Shown here: one piece after another, positions 27,386 to 36,758 of the stretch
Layout of the letters: every line of letters starts with the position of its first letter
Position numbering within the stretch: the stretch's first letter is position 1
DNA from: Rhizobium albus
GTDB lineage: Bacteria; Pseudomonadota; Alphaproteobacteria; Rhizobiales; Rhizobiaceae
Reading direction: 5' to 3'
DNA: 64,000 nt
NCBI GenBank assembly: GCA_030160035.1
Contig: BSNO01000003.1
Coordinates: 682,001 to 746,000, forward strand
Program-made: the position numbers and the translations under genes
Notes under the pieces: generated by a model
Database searches by the model: none
What the model was told of the DNA's origin: nothing
The model's input: the letters and a program-made list of their open reading frames with translations, nothing else

Positions 27386-28498
27386 TCAGTCGTCGTCGGC
27401 AAGTCTCGACCGGCCGGTCTGCCCTCGGTCCCTGAGATAGTGATCGGCGATCGTGCAGGCGAGCATGGCCTCTCCGATCGGAACGGCGCGGATGCCGACG
27501 CACGGGTCATGGCGACCCTTGGTGCGGATATCGACTTCGTTTCCGTCGGCATCGATGCTGCGGCGCTCGTTCAGGATCGACGATGTCGGCTTGACGGCGA
27601 AGCGCGCCACGATCGGCTGGCCTGTGGAAATGCCCCCCAGAATGCCGCCGGCATGATTGGAGAGGAAGATCGGCTTGCCATCGGGGCCGATGCGCATTTC
27701 GTCGGCATTGTCTTCGCCGCGGATCGTCGCTGCCAGAAAACCGTTGCCGATTTCCACGCCCTTGACGGCGTTGATCGACATCAGCCCGGCGCAAATGTCC
27801 TGGTCGAGCTTGGCGTAGATCGGTGCGCCGAGCCCTGCCGGCACACCTTCCGCCACCACTTCAATGATGGCGCCGACCGACGAGCCGGCTTTGCGCACCT
27901 CGTCGAGATAATCTTCCCACACCGGCACGATCTCCGGATCGGGCGCGAAAAACGGGTTGGTGTCGACGCAATCCCAGTCCCAGTTGCGCCGGTTGATCGG
28001 GCGATCGCCGATCTGCACGAGCGCGCCACGGAACTTCACACCGGGAAGCACCTTGCGGGCGATGCCGCCGGCCGCCACGCGCGCCGCGGTTTCGCGCGCC
28101 GACGAGCGCCCGCCGCCGCGATAGTCGCGCACGCCGTATTTGACGTCATAGGTATAATCGGCGTGGCCGGGCCGATACTGGCGCGAAATCTCGGAATAAT
28201 CCTTGGACCGCTGGTCAGTGTTCTCGATGACGAGCGCGATCGGCGTGCCGGTGGTCACATAGGTGAACCCGTCTTCCTGCGGCATCACGCCTGAGAGAAC
28301 CTTGACGACATCATCTTCACGACGCTGCGTCACGAAACGCGATTGCCCTGGCTTACGCTTGTCGAGCCAGTATTGGAGATCGGCCAGCGTGAAGGCGATG
28401 CCGGGCGGGCAGCCATCGACCACGCACCCAAGCGCCACACCATGGCTTTCACCAAAGGTTGTCACGCGGAAAAGATGGCCGAAAGTGTTGTGCGACAT
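27386..28498 (-). CDS. aroC: Chorismate synthase
   Basis: AroC converts EPSP to chorismate in the last shikimate step, using reduced FMN. The 370-residue product has [20 protein letters not shown] at the N-terminus, '[20 protein letters not shown]' and '[17 protein letters not shown]', all characteristic. The length is normal. It lies between the histidine phosphatase and ribB genes with short gaps, and is likely in one operon with them. Confidence 0.97.
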   Translation of the reverse strand: MSHNTFGHLFRVTTFGESHGVALGCVVDGCPPGIAFTLADLQYWLDKRKPGQSRFVTQRREDDVVKVLSGVMPQEDGFTYVTTGTPIALVIENTDQRSKDYSEISRQYRPGHADYTYDVKYGVRDYRGGGRSSARETAARVAAGGIARKVLPGVKFRGALVQIGDRPINRRNWDWDCVDTNPFFAPDPEIVPVWEDYLDEVRKAGSSVGAIIEVVAEGVPAGLGAPIYAKLDQDICAGLMSINAVKGVEIGNGFLAATIRGEDNADEMRIGPDGKPIFLSNHAGGILGGISTGQPIVARFAVKPTSSILNERRSIDADGNEVDIRTKGRHDPCVGIRAVPIGEAMLACTIADHYLRDRGQTGRSRLADDD

Positions 28499-28609
28499 GG
28501 GGTGCCTGGGTGCATCTCAAGTGAAAGCGGAGCCTGATCTAACGCAAGCCTTGTCCATGCGCAAACGTCGGACGCATGGCAAATGGGGGGCAGGGCGGGT
28601 GCCGCAGCG

Positions 28610-29209
28610 TCAATCACCGGCGACGGGCAGCCAGGACGCGGAACCGTCCTTGATGAGCACGATGCGATCCTGGTGCACCGGCATGACCACGGCATCCTCG
28701 GCAGGCAACTGGCCAACCAGCTTGAACAGCGAGCGAATGACCCCACCATGGCAGACGCAGATCGTCGGCCGATCCACGGTCGAAAGCCAGGATGCAACGC
28801 GCCAGGAGAGGATCTCATAGCTCTCGGCATCGTTTCCGGGCGGAATGAAATGCCATTTGTCGGCTTCGCGCTTTGCGACCGCGTCGGGCTGATCGAGCGA
28901 GAGTTCCTCGAGCGTGCGCGTTTCCCAGTCGCCGAAGCACACTTCGATGATGCGATCGTCGGTCCGGTAATCCGCGACCGGCAGGCCGATTTCGGCGCGG
29001 ATCAGCTCCATCGTCTCGCGGGTCCGCCCAAGCGGGCTTGCCACGAAATCGAACTCGGTGATCGTGCTTCCCAGTTCCTGGGCAAGCAGGCGGCCGTTCA
29101 CGCGGGCCTGACCGCGCCCGATATCGTTCAGCGGAATGTCGCGCGCGCCCTGGAAGCGATCTTCGGCATTCCAGTCCGTCTGGCCGTGGCGGATGGCATA
29201 AATCAGCAC
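28610..29209 (-). CDS. Histidine phosphatase (phosphoglycerate mutase-like) family protein
   Basis: The 199-residue protein has the RHG catalytic motif at the N-terminus (YAIRHGQTDWNAEDR) and a second His in 'CVCHGGVIRSL', which identify the histidine phosphatase superfamily. The key Glu is probably within 'IIEVCFGDWE'. Substrates range from phosphosugars to small phosphoesters, so it may be a phosphatase rather than a glycolytic mutase. The GTG at 29209 has GAGG seven bases upstream, and this decides the start. It follows fabI after 25 bases, and aroC follows it. Confidence 0.88.
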   Translation of the reverse strand: MLIYAIRHGQTDWNAEDRFQGARDIPLNDIGRGQARVNGRLLAQELGSTITEFDFVASPLGRTRETMELIRAEIGLPVADYRTDDRIIEVCFGDWETRTLEELSLDQPDAVAKREADKWHFIPPGNDAESYEILSWRVASWLSTVDRPTICVCHGGVIRSLFKLVGQLPAEDAVVMPVHQDRIVLIKDGSASWLPVAGD

Positions 29210-29234
29210 GTCACGGCCTCGTGGAAGGGGATGC

Positions 29235-30053
29235 TCAGTCCTTGACGACCGAAATATCCGGCGCATCGACCGCCTTCATGCCGACGGTGTGATACCCCAT
29301 GTCGACATGGTGGATCTCGCCCGTGACAGCGGTCGAGAGGTCCGAAAGGAGGTAAAGCGCCGAGCGCCCGACTTCCTCGATCGTGACCGTCCGCTTCAGT
29401 GGAGCATTGTACTCGTTCCACTTGAGAATGTAGCGGAAATCACCAATGCCTGAGGCCGCGAGCGTCTTGATCGGGCCCGCCGAAATGGCGTTGACGCGGA
29501 TGCCGCGATTGCCGAGATCGACGGCGAGATAGCGCACACTCGCCTCGAGCGCCGCCTTGGCGACACCCATGACGTTGTAGTGCGGCATGACCTTCTCGGC
29601 GCCGTAATAGGTGAGTGTCACCACCGAGCCGCCGTCGTTCATGATCTTCTCGGCGCGCTTGGTCACGGCGGTCAGCGAATAGACCGAAATATCCATCGTG
29701 CGCATGAAGTTCGTGCGCGACGTCTCAAGATAGCGTCCCGTCAGCTCGTCCTTGTCGGAGAACGCGATGGCGTGCACGACGAAGTCGATCTTGCCCCACT
29801 GGCGCTCGACTTCGGCGAAGACGGCATCGATCGTCTCTTCATCGGCAACATCGCAATGGCCGGCGACGATCGCGCCAAGCTCTGCCGCCAGGGGCTCGAC
29901 CCGCTTGCGCAGCGCGTCGCCCTGGTAGGTGAGTGCGATTTCCGCACCGTTTTCTGCCAAGGTCTTCGCAATGCCCCAGGCAATCGAGCGGTTGTTGGCG
30001 AGGCCCATGATGATGCCGCGCTTGCCGCGCATCAGCCCCGTTGCCTGATCCAT
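29235..30053 (-). CDS. fabI: Enoyl-ACP reductase (NADH), FabI type
   Basis: FabI reduces trans-2-enoyl-ACP in the last step of fatty-acid elongation and is the target of triclosan. The 272-residue SDR protein has the FabI nucleotide-binding variant 'GIIMGLANNRSIAWGIA', the catalytic pair Y159 and K166 with Y149/Y150 nearby, and 'ISAGPIKTLAASGI'. The ATG at 30053 has AGGAGA just upstream. It lies downstream of the DnaJ-like gene, with the histidine phosphatase gene behind it. Confidence 0.96.
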   Translation of the reverse strand: MDQATGLMRGKRGIIMGLANNRSIAWGIAKTLAENGAEIALTYQGDALRKRVEPLAAELGAIVAGHCDVADEETIDAVFAEVERQWGKIDFVVHAIAFSDKDELTGRYLETSRTNFMRTMDISVYSLTAVTKRAEKIMNDGGSVVTLTYYGAEKVMPHYNVMGVAKAALEASVRYLAVDLGNRGIRVNAISAGPIKTLAASGIGDFRYILKWNEYNAPLKRTVTIEEVGRSALYLLSDLSTAVTGEIHHVDMGYHTVGMKAVDAPDISVVKD

Positions 30054-30151
30054 GTCTCTCTCCTCGGCTTTCCAAGTGCGAGAGCCTATTGCACAGGCCT
30101 TCCGATGGTTCAAGGGAGACCTGAACGCTATCCCGGGGCGGTTTTCGCTCT

Positions 30152-31219
30152 TCAGACGAACCAGGCGCCGCGCTGCATGCGCAGAAGATCGGTGAGCTTT
30201 TCATCCGTTTCGGCCGGCAGCATCAGCCGCAATTCGCACACGAGATCGCCGCGCGCACCGCCGCTGGTGGGCAAGCCCCTGCCAGCCACGCGAATGCTGG
30301 CGGCCGAATCCGACCACGGATCAACCTTGATCGGCGTCGGTCCGTCGAGGCTTTCCACGGTCAGCGTCGCGCCGAAAACCGCCTGGTCCAGGGTGAGTGG
30401 CACTGCCAGAACCAGATCGCGCCCTTCGCTGCGGAAGCGCGCGTCCTTTTCGTAAACGATCGCGACGCAGAGATCGCCGCGCGAGCCCGCATCCGCCCCG
30501 CTGCCCTGTCCCGAAACACGGACGATCTCGCCCTGGAGTGCGCCGCGCGGCACCTTGACCGAAACCGTCGACCCATCGCCGCGCCGCACCTCGTGCTCGC
30601 CACCATTCATGATCGTGGCCAGAGGAACCTCGAGCCGCACATGCGTGTCGCTCGCCCCTGTTTCGTCGCGTGGGGTGATCAGGCCGAAAAGCGGCTTCAA
30701 CGCGCGATCGAAGAGCGACCAGCTGCGCTGAGGCTTGGCGGGATTGGCTTTTTCCGTGCGCGGCTCGGCAGGCGCACCGTCCACCGGTACGTCATCGATC
30801 CCAGGCGCATCATTGATGGTCGCGCGCCCCGCCGCCCGTGCAGCGTCGGCGGCGGGCTTGGCCTGCTGAAAGGCCTCGCCGAAGATGCGTTCAGCAACAT
30901 CCTCGGGCCGCTCCTGCGGCTCCGGACGGCGGCGGTTGATATCGGATGCGGCAAACGGGTCGGCTGTTCGCTTCCCTGCCGCGCTGGCTGGCCGCCTGCG
31001 GCCGCGCGCATCGATAAGCCCTTCATCGAATTCGCGACGCCGGTCTGGATTGCCTAGGATTTGGTAGGCCGCGTTGATTTCCGAGAAGCGCTCCTGCGCG
31101 CCGAAATCACCGGGATTCTGGTCCGGATGAAACGCCATGGCGAGCCGGCGGAAGGCGCTCTTGATCTCGTCTTTGCCGGCATCGGGCTGAACGCCGAGTA
31201 TAAAATACGGATTACGCAT
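30152..31219 (-). CDS. DnaJ-family J-domain protein without zinc finger
   Basis: The 355-residue protein has an N-terminal J domain (1-68) with HPD in AFHPDQNPG, then about 110 residues of low-complexity linker rich in Ala, Pro, Arg and Asp, then a CTDI/CTDII-type DnaJ C-terminal region ('LEVPLATIMNGGEHEVRRG', 'VPRGALQGEIVRVSGQG'). No CxxCxGxG repeats are present, so it is a type B (CbpA-like) co-chaperone that probably acts with DnaK. The start at 31219 was chosen over one 15 bases upstream because the J domain begins there. Confidence 0.88.
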   Translation of the reverse strand: MRNPYFILGVQPDAGKDEIKSAFRRLAMAFHPDQNPGDFGAQERFSEINAAYQILGNPDRRREFDEGLIDARGRRRPASAAGKRTADPFAASDINRRRPEPQERPEDVAERIFGEAFQQAKPAADAARAAGRATINDAPGIDDVPVDGAPAEPRTEKANPAKPQRSWSLFDRALKPLFGLITPRDETGASDTHVRLEVPLATIMNGGEHEVRRGDGSTVSVKVPRGALQGEIVRVSGQGSGADAGSRGDLCVAIVYEKDARFRSEGRDLVLAVPLTLDQAVFGATLTVESLDGPTPIKVDPWSDSAASIRVAGRGLPTSGGARGDLVCELRLMLPAETDEKLTDLLRMQRGAWFV

Positions 31220-31289
31220 GACCGATTCTTCCATGGACCGAGATGCAGTCTAGGAAGAGATTGCTAATTGAGGGTTTATGCCGATTTTT

Positions 31290-31712
31290 TCATGTTCCAG
31301 GCGAGAGATTGACGATCTGCCAGCGTTCGCCGTCATTGCTGCAGCCGAGACCCTGGAACTGCCGACGTCCGAACACGTCGCGACGTGTCGTGGAAAACCG
31401 GCGGCAGGTGGCATCGTCTCGCTGTTCTTCAGCTACATAGCCGATGACGCCTGTCGTTCCCGTGGAAGGATTGGCCCAGGCAAAGGGTCCGTCCGGCGTG
31501 CGGGCAAGGTCGATATCGGCGACGGCCGCTATGAGGGCCGCGTCGTCGCTGCCGGCGATTGGACCGGCCGGCCTGTTGATGGAGCCGGTCACGGTGTGAT
31601 CGACGCCAAGCGCCATGTCCACGTCCGTCCCGATACATCCACTGAGTGCGAGGGTCGGGATGCCGACACACATGGCTCTGCATGCAAGGGTGAAACGGTC
31701 GCGCAATGTCAT
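31290..31712 (-). CDS. Small lipoprotein of the RT0821/Lpp0805 surface-protein type
   Basis: The 140-residue product from the ATG at 31712 carries a lipobox LALSGC with Cys26. The mature chain is rich in Asp, Ala and Thr, ending '[20 protein letters not shown]', which resembles the RT0821/Lpp0805 surface-protein family seen in rickettsiae and rhizobia. It is probably an outer-membrane or periplasmic lipoprotein. Its start faces the pdxH start only 68 bases away, so the two are divergent. No function is known. Confidence 0.7.
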   Translation of the reverse strand: MTLRDRFTLACRAMCVGIPTLALSGCIGTDVDMALGVDHTVTGSINRPAGPIAGSDDAALIAAVADIDLARTPDGPFAWANPSTGTTGVIGYVAEEQRDDATCRRFSTTRRDVFGRRQFQGLGCSNDGERWQIVNLSPGT

Positions 31713-31779
31713 GGACTTGTGCAGGATGGGCACCATATGGTCGACGCAATTGAAAACGGAAGGCGCATCTGAATCCACA

Positions 31780-32400
31780 ATGAGCGATACATCCTTAACT
31801 CAAGGTAACTTCACCGAGGCGACGGACCCCATCGCTCTGTTCGCGGGCTGGCTGGAAGAAGCCGTGGCGAGCGAAGTCAACGATCCGACGGCGACGGCAC
31901 TGGCGACGGTCGACACCGACGGTCTGCCGGATGTGCGGATGGTTCTGCTCAAGGGCTTCGATGATCGCGGCTTCGTTTTCTACACGAATTTCGAAAGCGC
32001 CAAGGGCTCGCAGATCCAGGCGACCATGAAGGCCGCCATGTGTTTCCACTGGAAGTCGTTGCGCCGGCAGGTTCGCGTTCGCGGACCGGTCGAAATCGTG
32101 ACAGAGGCGGAGGCGGACGCCTATTACACATCGCGTCCCCGAGGCAGCCAGATCGGCGCCTGGGCTTCCGCGCAGTCGCGACCGCTGGACGACCGGGCGA
32201 CCCTGGAAAAGGCAGTGGCCGACCTGACCGCACGCTATGGCGACGAAACCATTCCGCGCCCACCCCACTGGTCTGGCTTTCGCATCAAGCCGGTCGCGAT
32301 CGAGTTCTGGAAGGACGGCGCGTTTCGCCTGCACGACCGCATCAAGTTCACGCGCCAGGACGAGGGCGCAGCCTGGGATCGCCTACGCCTCTATCCCTGA
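31780..32400 (+). CDS. pdxH: Pyridoxamine 5'-phosphate oxidase
   Basis: PdxH oxidises pyridoxine and pyridoxamine 5'-phosphate to pyridoxal 5'-phosphate using FMN. The 206-residue product has '[20 protein letters not shown]', '[16 protein letters not shown]', '[13 protein letters not shown]', and ends 'RLRLYP', which is typical. The length matches the family. It overlaps the end of the convergent NodB-like deacetylase gene by 18 bases. THRC and other PLP enzymes in the window depend on its product. Confidence 0.96.
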   Translation: MSDTSLTQGNFTEATDPIALFAGWLEEAVASEVNDPTATALATVDTDGLPDVRMVLLKGFDDRGFVFYTNFESAKGSQIQATMKAAMCFHWKSLRRQVRVRGPVEIVTEAEADAYYTSRPRGSQIGAWASAQSRPLDDRATLEKAVADLTARYGDETIPRPPHWSGFRIKPVAIEFWKDGAFRLHDRIKFTRQDEGAAWDRLRLYP

Positions 32401-33492
32401 GCGGCGTTTCATCATGCGGAACGGCAATCCGGAAGCGAGCGCACGGACATAGCGCGCTCGCTGAAAGTGACCGTTGAGCGAAATGCGCGGCAGGCTGAAC
32501 GGTGAAAGTGTCAGTCCGGCAGCGTCGATCACGCCGGGCTGGGTCGTCACCGCGAGCTTGAAGCCTGCCGTCCCGGAGGCTGTGAATTCCCGTGGTCCCG
32601 CTGCGCAGACGCTGCCATAGGGATAGGCAAATGTCGCCGGGCGCTTGCCGGTGATCTCGCCGATATAATCTGCAGAGCCGCTCAGCTCTGCGTGAAGACG
32701 CTCCAGCGTGACATGCGCTAGGCTCGGATGGGTAAGACTGTGGGCGCCCAGCGAAACCAGCGCTTCAGAATCAGTGAGAGCCGCCAGTTCGGCACTGTCC
32801 ATGATCTCGCTTTCGATGAAGTCCAGTGGCTCGAGCCCGGCGTCCCGGGCAACGATGTCCAACACCTGAATGCGCTCATCCTGATGGCCGGATCGAATTG
32901 CAGCGGCAAGCCGCGCAAAGGCGAGTGACTTCAACGCGATCGTCGTCGTGGAGAGTGTCTCCAGCCCGCTGCCGAAATCAAAGGTCAGCGAGTTCTGGTT
33001 GCCAAGCAGCGTCGCCGCCGTTTCCCACCAGGCGGAATGGGTGCGCTCAACAAACCCACGAGTCACGAAGATCGTGTGAGGCACGTTGTGCCGTTTGAAG
33101 ACGGGAAGCGCGTGGTCGCGATTGTTGCGATAGCCGTCGTCCAGCGTGAAGGCGAAATAACTGTCGCTCGCATTGCCGTCCCGCACGTGATCGGGAAGAT
33201 CTTCCAGCCGCACCGGCTTGAAGCCGTCCGCGATCAGGGAAGACAAGGCGACGTCGAGAAATTCAGGCGTCACTTCCAGATGCGCGTTCGGCGCAAACGG
33301 TGCGCGTACAGCCGGGCGCACATGATGAAGCGTGAAAATCAGCGCACGGGGGCGCTTGGAGCGGCCGATGCCTGCGCGGGAGGCGAGGTGAAACGTCTCC
33401 AGCGCTGCGGCGACCGCAGCTTTTCCCAGGCCATGTCTGGCGAGTGTCGTCCCCACGCCGCCCTCGATCCCCCAACGCCGATCGTGCTGCAT
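32383..33492 (-). CDS. NodB-type polysaccharide deacetylase
   Basis: The 369-residue protein carries the NodB homology domain. The first motif is FTLDDGY with D118/D119, the second is '[10 protein letters not shown]' with zinc-binding His residues, and 'FAYPYGSVC' further on. It could deacetylate a surface polysaccharide, chitooligosaccharide or peptidoglycan, and the target cannot be told. There is no obvious signal peptide, although an N-terminal basic stretch is present. It is convergent with pdxH and overlaps its stop. A gap of about 27 bases separates it from the sirtuin gene. Confidence 0.87.
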   Translation of the reverse strand: MQHDRRWGIEGGVGTTLARHGLGKAAVAAALETFHLASRAGIGRSKRPRALIFTLHHVRPAVRAPFAPNAHLEVTPEFLDVALSSLIADGFKPVRLEDLPDHVRDGNASDSYFAFTLDDGYRNNRDHALPVFKRHNVPHTIFVTRGFVERTHSAWWETAATLLGNQNSLTFDFGSGLETLSTTTIALKSLAFARLAAAIRSGHQDERIQVLDIVARDAGLEPLDFIESEIMDSAELAALTDSEALVSLGAHSLTHPSLAHVTLERLHAELSGSADYIGEITGKRPATFAYPYGSVCAAGPREFTASGTAGFKLAVTTQPGVIDAAGLTLSPFSLPRISLNGHFQRARYVRALASGLPFRMMKRRSGIEA

Positions 33493-33519
33493 TCAGCTTC
33501 GAGTGTTAGGGGATGGACA

Positions 33520-34245
33520 TTAATCTTTGTTGAAGATCGTTCCCGCAAGCAGACTGTCGACAAAGGCGGGCACGAGCATAGACGCCGTTCCGGTTTCGGA
33601 GCGATGAAAGCGCGAATGCCCGGCGGAGGGCTCGAGGTTGAGCTCGACGGTCAGTGCGCCGGCGCTGCGTGCTTCTTCCACGAAACCGGCGGCGGGATAG
33701 ACGGTGCCGCTCGTGCCGATCGACACGAAGAGGTCGGCTGCCTGGAGACGGTCGCAAATCCTCTCCATCTCATAAGGCATCTCGCCGAACCAGACGACGT
33801 CGGGGCGCATTCCACCACCCATGCTGCAGGAGGGGCAGGGCGTCAGCGTGTCCATCTCTCCACGCCAAGGGTGGCGCTGCCCGCAGTGGAGGCAGAGCGC
33901 CTTTGCAAGTTCGCCATGCATGTGCATCAGCTTCCGGCTGCCGGCGCGCTCATGCAGATCGTCGATGTTCTGGGTGACAAGCAGGAAGTCACCCGAGAAT
34001 TCCTGCTCAAGCCGCGCGAGCGCGAGATGCGCGGCATTGGGCGCGACGCTGTCCAGCCCGGCACGCCGCTCGTTGTAGAAATCGTGAACCCGATCCGGGT
34101 CGCGGGCAAAGGCCTGCGGTGTTGCCACATCCTCGATGCGTACCCTCGACCAGATGCCGCCCTTGTCCCGGAATGTCGCCACGCCCGATTCGGCCGAAAT
34201 GCCGGCGCCGGTAAGGATGACGATGGAGGAGGGGCGAAACGCCAT
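33520..34245 (-). CDS. cobB: NAD-dependent protein deacylase, sirtuin class III
   Basis: The 241-residue Sir2 protein removes acyl groups from lysine using NAD. It shows 'LTGAGISAESGVATFRD', 'TQNIDDLHERAG', the catalytic H110 in HMHGE, and four zinc cysteines (C118, C121, C137, C140). Y57 and R60 in FYNERR match the Tyr-x-x-Arg pair of class III sirtuins (SIRT5, CobB), which favours succinyl and malonyl groups. This predicts desuccinylase as well as deacetylase activity. It follows tldD on the same strand. Confidence 0.93.
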   Translation of the reverse strand: MAFRPSSIVILTGAGISAESGVATFRDKGGIWSRVRIEDVATPQAFARDPDRVHDFYNERRAGLDSVAPNAAHLALARLEQEFSGDFLLVTQNIDDLHERAGSRKLMHMHGELAKALCLHCGQRHPWRGEMDTLTPCPSCSMGGGMRPDVVWFGEMPYEMERICDRLQAADLFVSIGTSGTVYPAAGFVEEARSAGALTVELNLEPSAGHSRFHRSETGTASMLVPAFVDSLLAGTIFNKD

Positions 34246-34261
34246 TGCCGACGTTGTCCAG

Positions 34262-35677
34262 TCAGGCTTCGGTGCCGCCGACCGTGGTCTGCTCCATCTT
34301 CAGGTGTGGCTGGCCGACGCCGACGGGCACCCACTGGCCCGCCTTGCCGCAATTGCCGACACCGGTGTCGAGCTTGGGATCGTTGCCGATCATGGAAATG
34401 CGCTTCATCGCGTCGGGTCCGTTGCCGATCAGCATCGCACCCTTGATGGGGTGACCGATCTTTCCGTCCTCGATCATGTAAGCCTCGGTGCAGCCGAAGA
34501 CGAACTTGCCGGAGGTGATGTCCACCTGTCCGCCACCGAAGGAGACAGCGTAGATGCCCTTTTTCACCGAAGCGATCATTTCTTCCGGCGTGTGCTGGCC
34601 GCCGAGCATGTAGGTGTTCGTCATGCGGGGCATCGGTGCATGGCTGTGGCTTTCGCGACGACCATTGCCGGTCGGCTTCATGCCCATCAGCCGGGCGTTC
34701 TGACGATCCTGCATGTAGCCGACGAGCTTCCCATCCTCGATAAGGACATTGTAGGCGGACGGCGTGCCTTCGTCGTCGATGGTGATCGAGCCGCGGCGTT
34801 CGCCGATCGTCCCGTCATCCACCACCGTGACGCCTTTGGCGGCGACCTGTTCGCCGAGAAGCCCGGCAAACGCCGAGGTCTTCTTGCGGTTGAAGTCGCC
34901 TTCGAGCCCGTGGCCGACGGCTTCATGCAGCATCACGCCCGGCCAGCCATTGCCGAGCACGACGTCCATCGTCCCGGCCGGAGCAGGGCGCGCTTCGAGA
35001 TTGACGAGAGCCTGGCGAAGAGCCTCGTCGGCGCCGCTGCGCCAGTTCTCGGCCACGACGAAATCGCCAAAGCCGTGCCGGCCGCCCATTCCGAAGCTGC
35101 CGCTCTCCTGGCGGTCGCCATCGCCAACGACGACTGAGACGTTCACTCGGGTCAGCGGTCGCACGTCACGCCGCCGCTCGCCATCGGCGCGGATGATTTC
35201 CACCACCTGCCAGCTCGCGCCGAGTGACACGGTTACCTGCCGAACCTTGGGATCCCTGGCGCGCACATAGGCATCGATTTCCTGCAGGAGCTTCACCTTC
35301 TGCTCGAAATCGGGCTGGCCGATCGGGTTCTCCTCACCATAAAGGCTGCGATTAGTGCGCTGCGGAGCCGCCGCATAGCTGCCAGAATGCCCTACGGTCA
35401 CGGCCGAAACCGCATCGGCTGCACGTTTGAGCGCAGCCTCGGACAGTTCGCCCGCATGGGCATAACCGATGGCCTCACCCGCCACGGCCCGCAATCCGAA
35501 GCCTTGATCGGTGTTGAATGTACCGCTCTTCAACCGGCCATTGTCGAAGAGGAGCCCTTCGGACTGGCGGTATTCGAGGAAGAGTTCGCCATCGTCTGCG
35601 CCGCGCAGCGTGTCGGACACGATCCGCTCGATCGAGGCTGCGGAGATATCGAACTTGTCGAGCAATTGATCGGTCAC
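34262..35677 (-). CDS. tldD: Metalloprotease TldD
   Basis: TldD forms a heterodimeric metalloprotease with TldE that cleaves unfolded peptides, including microcin precursors and the antitoxin CcdA in E. coli. The 471-residue product has the metal site HEAVGHGLEGD and a conserved C-terminal 'IGNGPDAMKRISMIGNDP' block. TldE is not in this window. A GTG start at 35677 is supported by the conserved N-terminus. The sirtuin gene follows, with 16 bases between. Confidence 0.95.
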   Translation of the reverse strand: MTDQLLDKFDISAASIERIVSDTLRGADDGELFLEYRQSEGLLFDNGRLKSGTFNTDQGFGLRAVAGEAIGYAHAGELSEAALKRAADAVSAVTVGHSGSYAAAPQRTNRSLYGEENPIGQPDFEQKVKLLQEIDAYVRARDPKVRQVTVSLGASWQVVEIIRADGERRRDVRPLTRVNVSVVVGDGDRQESGSFGMGGRHGFGDFVVAENWRSGADEALRQALVNLEARPAPAGTMDVVLGNGWPGVMLHEAVGHGLEGDFNRKKTSAFAGLLGEQVAAKGVTVVDDGTIGERRGSITIDDEGTPSAYNVLIEDGKLVGYMQDRQNARLMGMKPTGNGRRESHSHAPMPRMTNTYMLGGQHTPEEMIASVKKGIYAVSFGGGQVDITSGKFVFGCTEAYMIEDGKIGHPIKGAMLIGNGPDAMKRISMIGNDPKLDTGVGNCGKAGQWVPVGVGQPHLKMEQTTVGGTEA

Positions 35678-35753
35678 GAAGAGGCTCCCGGACGCTTGAA
35701 GTGGTCCGGGTCATATAGGCCTTGGCCGGATGGAATCACACCCTCAGAAACGG

Positions 35754-35778
35754 CAAAGCCGCCCATGAGGCGGCTTTG
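35754..35778. terminator. Hairpin at the end of the IalB-family gene
   Basis: Perfect ten-base arms CAAAGCCGCC (35754-35763) and GGCGGCTTTG (35769-35778) surround CATGA. It lies just past the stop of the minus-strand gene at 35805 and before the start of tldD. Only a short T-stretch follows, so it may be a weak terminator or a stabilising 3' hairpin. Confidence 0.6.
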
Positions 35779-35804
35779 GAATACGCGTGGCGGCCGAGGC
35801 AGCC

Positions 35805-36434
35805 TCAGGGCAGGGCAGCGAAGCCTGCTTCGAAGCCGTCCAGATCGACCGGTATGCCGATGCCTTCTTCCGGCGTCTGAAACACGATGAACGTCGCGGT
35901 CGTGCCGCTACCCATGGTCTCGAGCAGTTCGTCTTCCAAAATCACCTCAGCGTAACAGCCGTCGGTGAAGCAGCGCACGAAATAGGCCCGGCCGATATCC
36001 TCGCCATCGACATTGAGACCGAGGCCGTTGGGCAGAAGAACGCCGAGTGGCGCAAGGACGCGCAGGATGCGGGCCTGATCGTCGGCCGTCTTCAGCACGA
36101 CGACCGAAAGACCGACTTCCGGGCGGTCCTCGGCGATCACGTTCTGCATGAGCGCACATTGCTCGTCGGGCGCGCCAGCCTGTTCGTCGCAGACGATCGA
36201 CCAGGCACCATGTGTGGAGCGAACGGCGCCGCTCTGTGATGGCGAAGGCTGAGTCTCCGGCAATGTCTGGGCTTCCGGCGCAGGCTCGCCTTCAGCCGGC
36301 GTTTCTGCCGCCGGCGCTTCGGCCGGAGCCTCGGCATCCTGTGCCTGGGCTGAAAGAGGGAGTGCGGCCAGGGCCAGGAATGCGGCGCCGGCGGTGGCGC
36401 TCCGGATGAAGACAGACAGTGGGCTCGGCAGCAT
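35805..36434 (-). CDS. Invasion-associated locus B (IalB) family protein
   Basis: The 209-residue protein has a signal peptide (about 1-31, ending AQAQ), an Ala/Pro/Glu-rich linker (32-70) and an IalB domain with 'STHGAWSIVCDEQ' and paired cysteines (C82, C93, and 'VRCFTDGC'). IalB of Bartonella helps invade erythrocytes, but many non-pathogenic rhizobia carry relatives of unknown role. The ATG has GAGG six bases upstream. It is convergent in neither direction; tldD follows and the cox promoter region lies behind it. Confidence 0.87.
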   Translation of the reverse strand: MLPSPLSVFIRSATAGAAFLALAALPLSAQAQDAEAPAEAPAAETPAEGEPAPEAQTLPETQPSPSQSGAVRSTHGAWSIVCDEQAGAPDEQCALMQNVIAEDRPEVGLSVVVLKTADDQARILRVLAPLGVLLPNGLGLNVDGEDIGRAYFVRCFTDGCYAEVILEDELLETMGSGTTATFIVFQTPEEGIGIPVDLDGFEAGFAALP

Positions 36435-36758
36435 CGGCGACCTCGAAATGGCGAATCACAGGCAGGAATTTGACGGCGCGCGGCCGAAAATGAAAGCCCG
36501 GCCGGCGGAGCCTTCCCGCATATCCATCAATAACGGCCAGAATCGTGCAGCTAGACGCAAATAAACAAAGAGTGGAGACATGGGAGGCAGGCGTGGACGC
36601 CCCACCTTAAGACTATGGCGCGTCGGGTGCAAAATGCCGCATGAGAAGCGCCTTCCGCATGTTGCGATAGCCTGTAAATTATGGTTCTAAGCGGGCAAGA
36701 AAGTCCGGCTCGGTACAAGATTGTGCCTGCAATGGGCCATGCTTCAAGGAGATTGGGT
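36435..36758. other. Divergent region between the IalB gene and coxB
   Basis: No supported gene lies here. It is the shared upstream region of the minus-strand IalB-family gene and the plus-strand cox operon. A direct repeat of CCGCATG occurs twice in the middle. The last bases hold AAGGAG, the Shine-Dalgarno of coxB. I cannot define promoter boxes with confidence. Confidence 0.6.
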
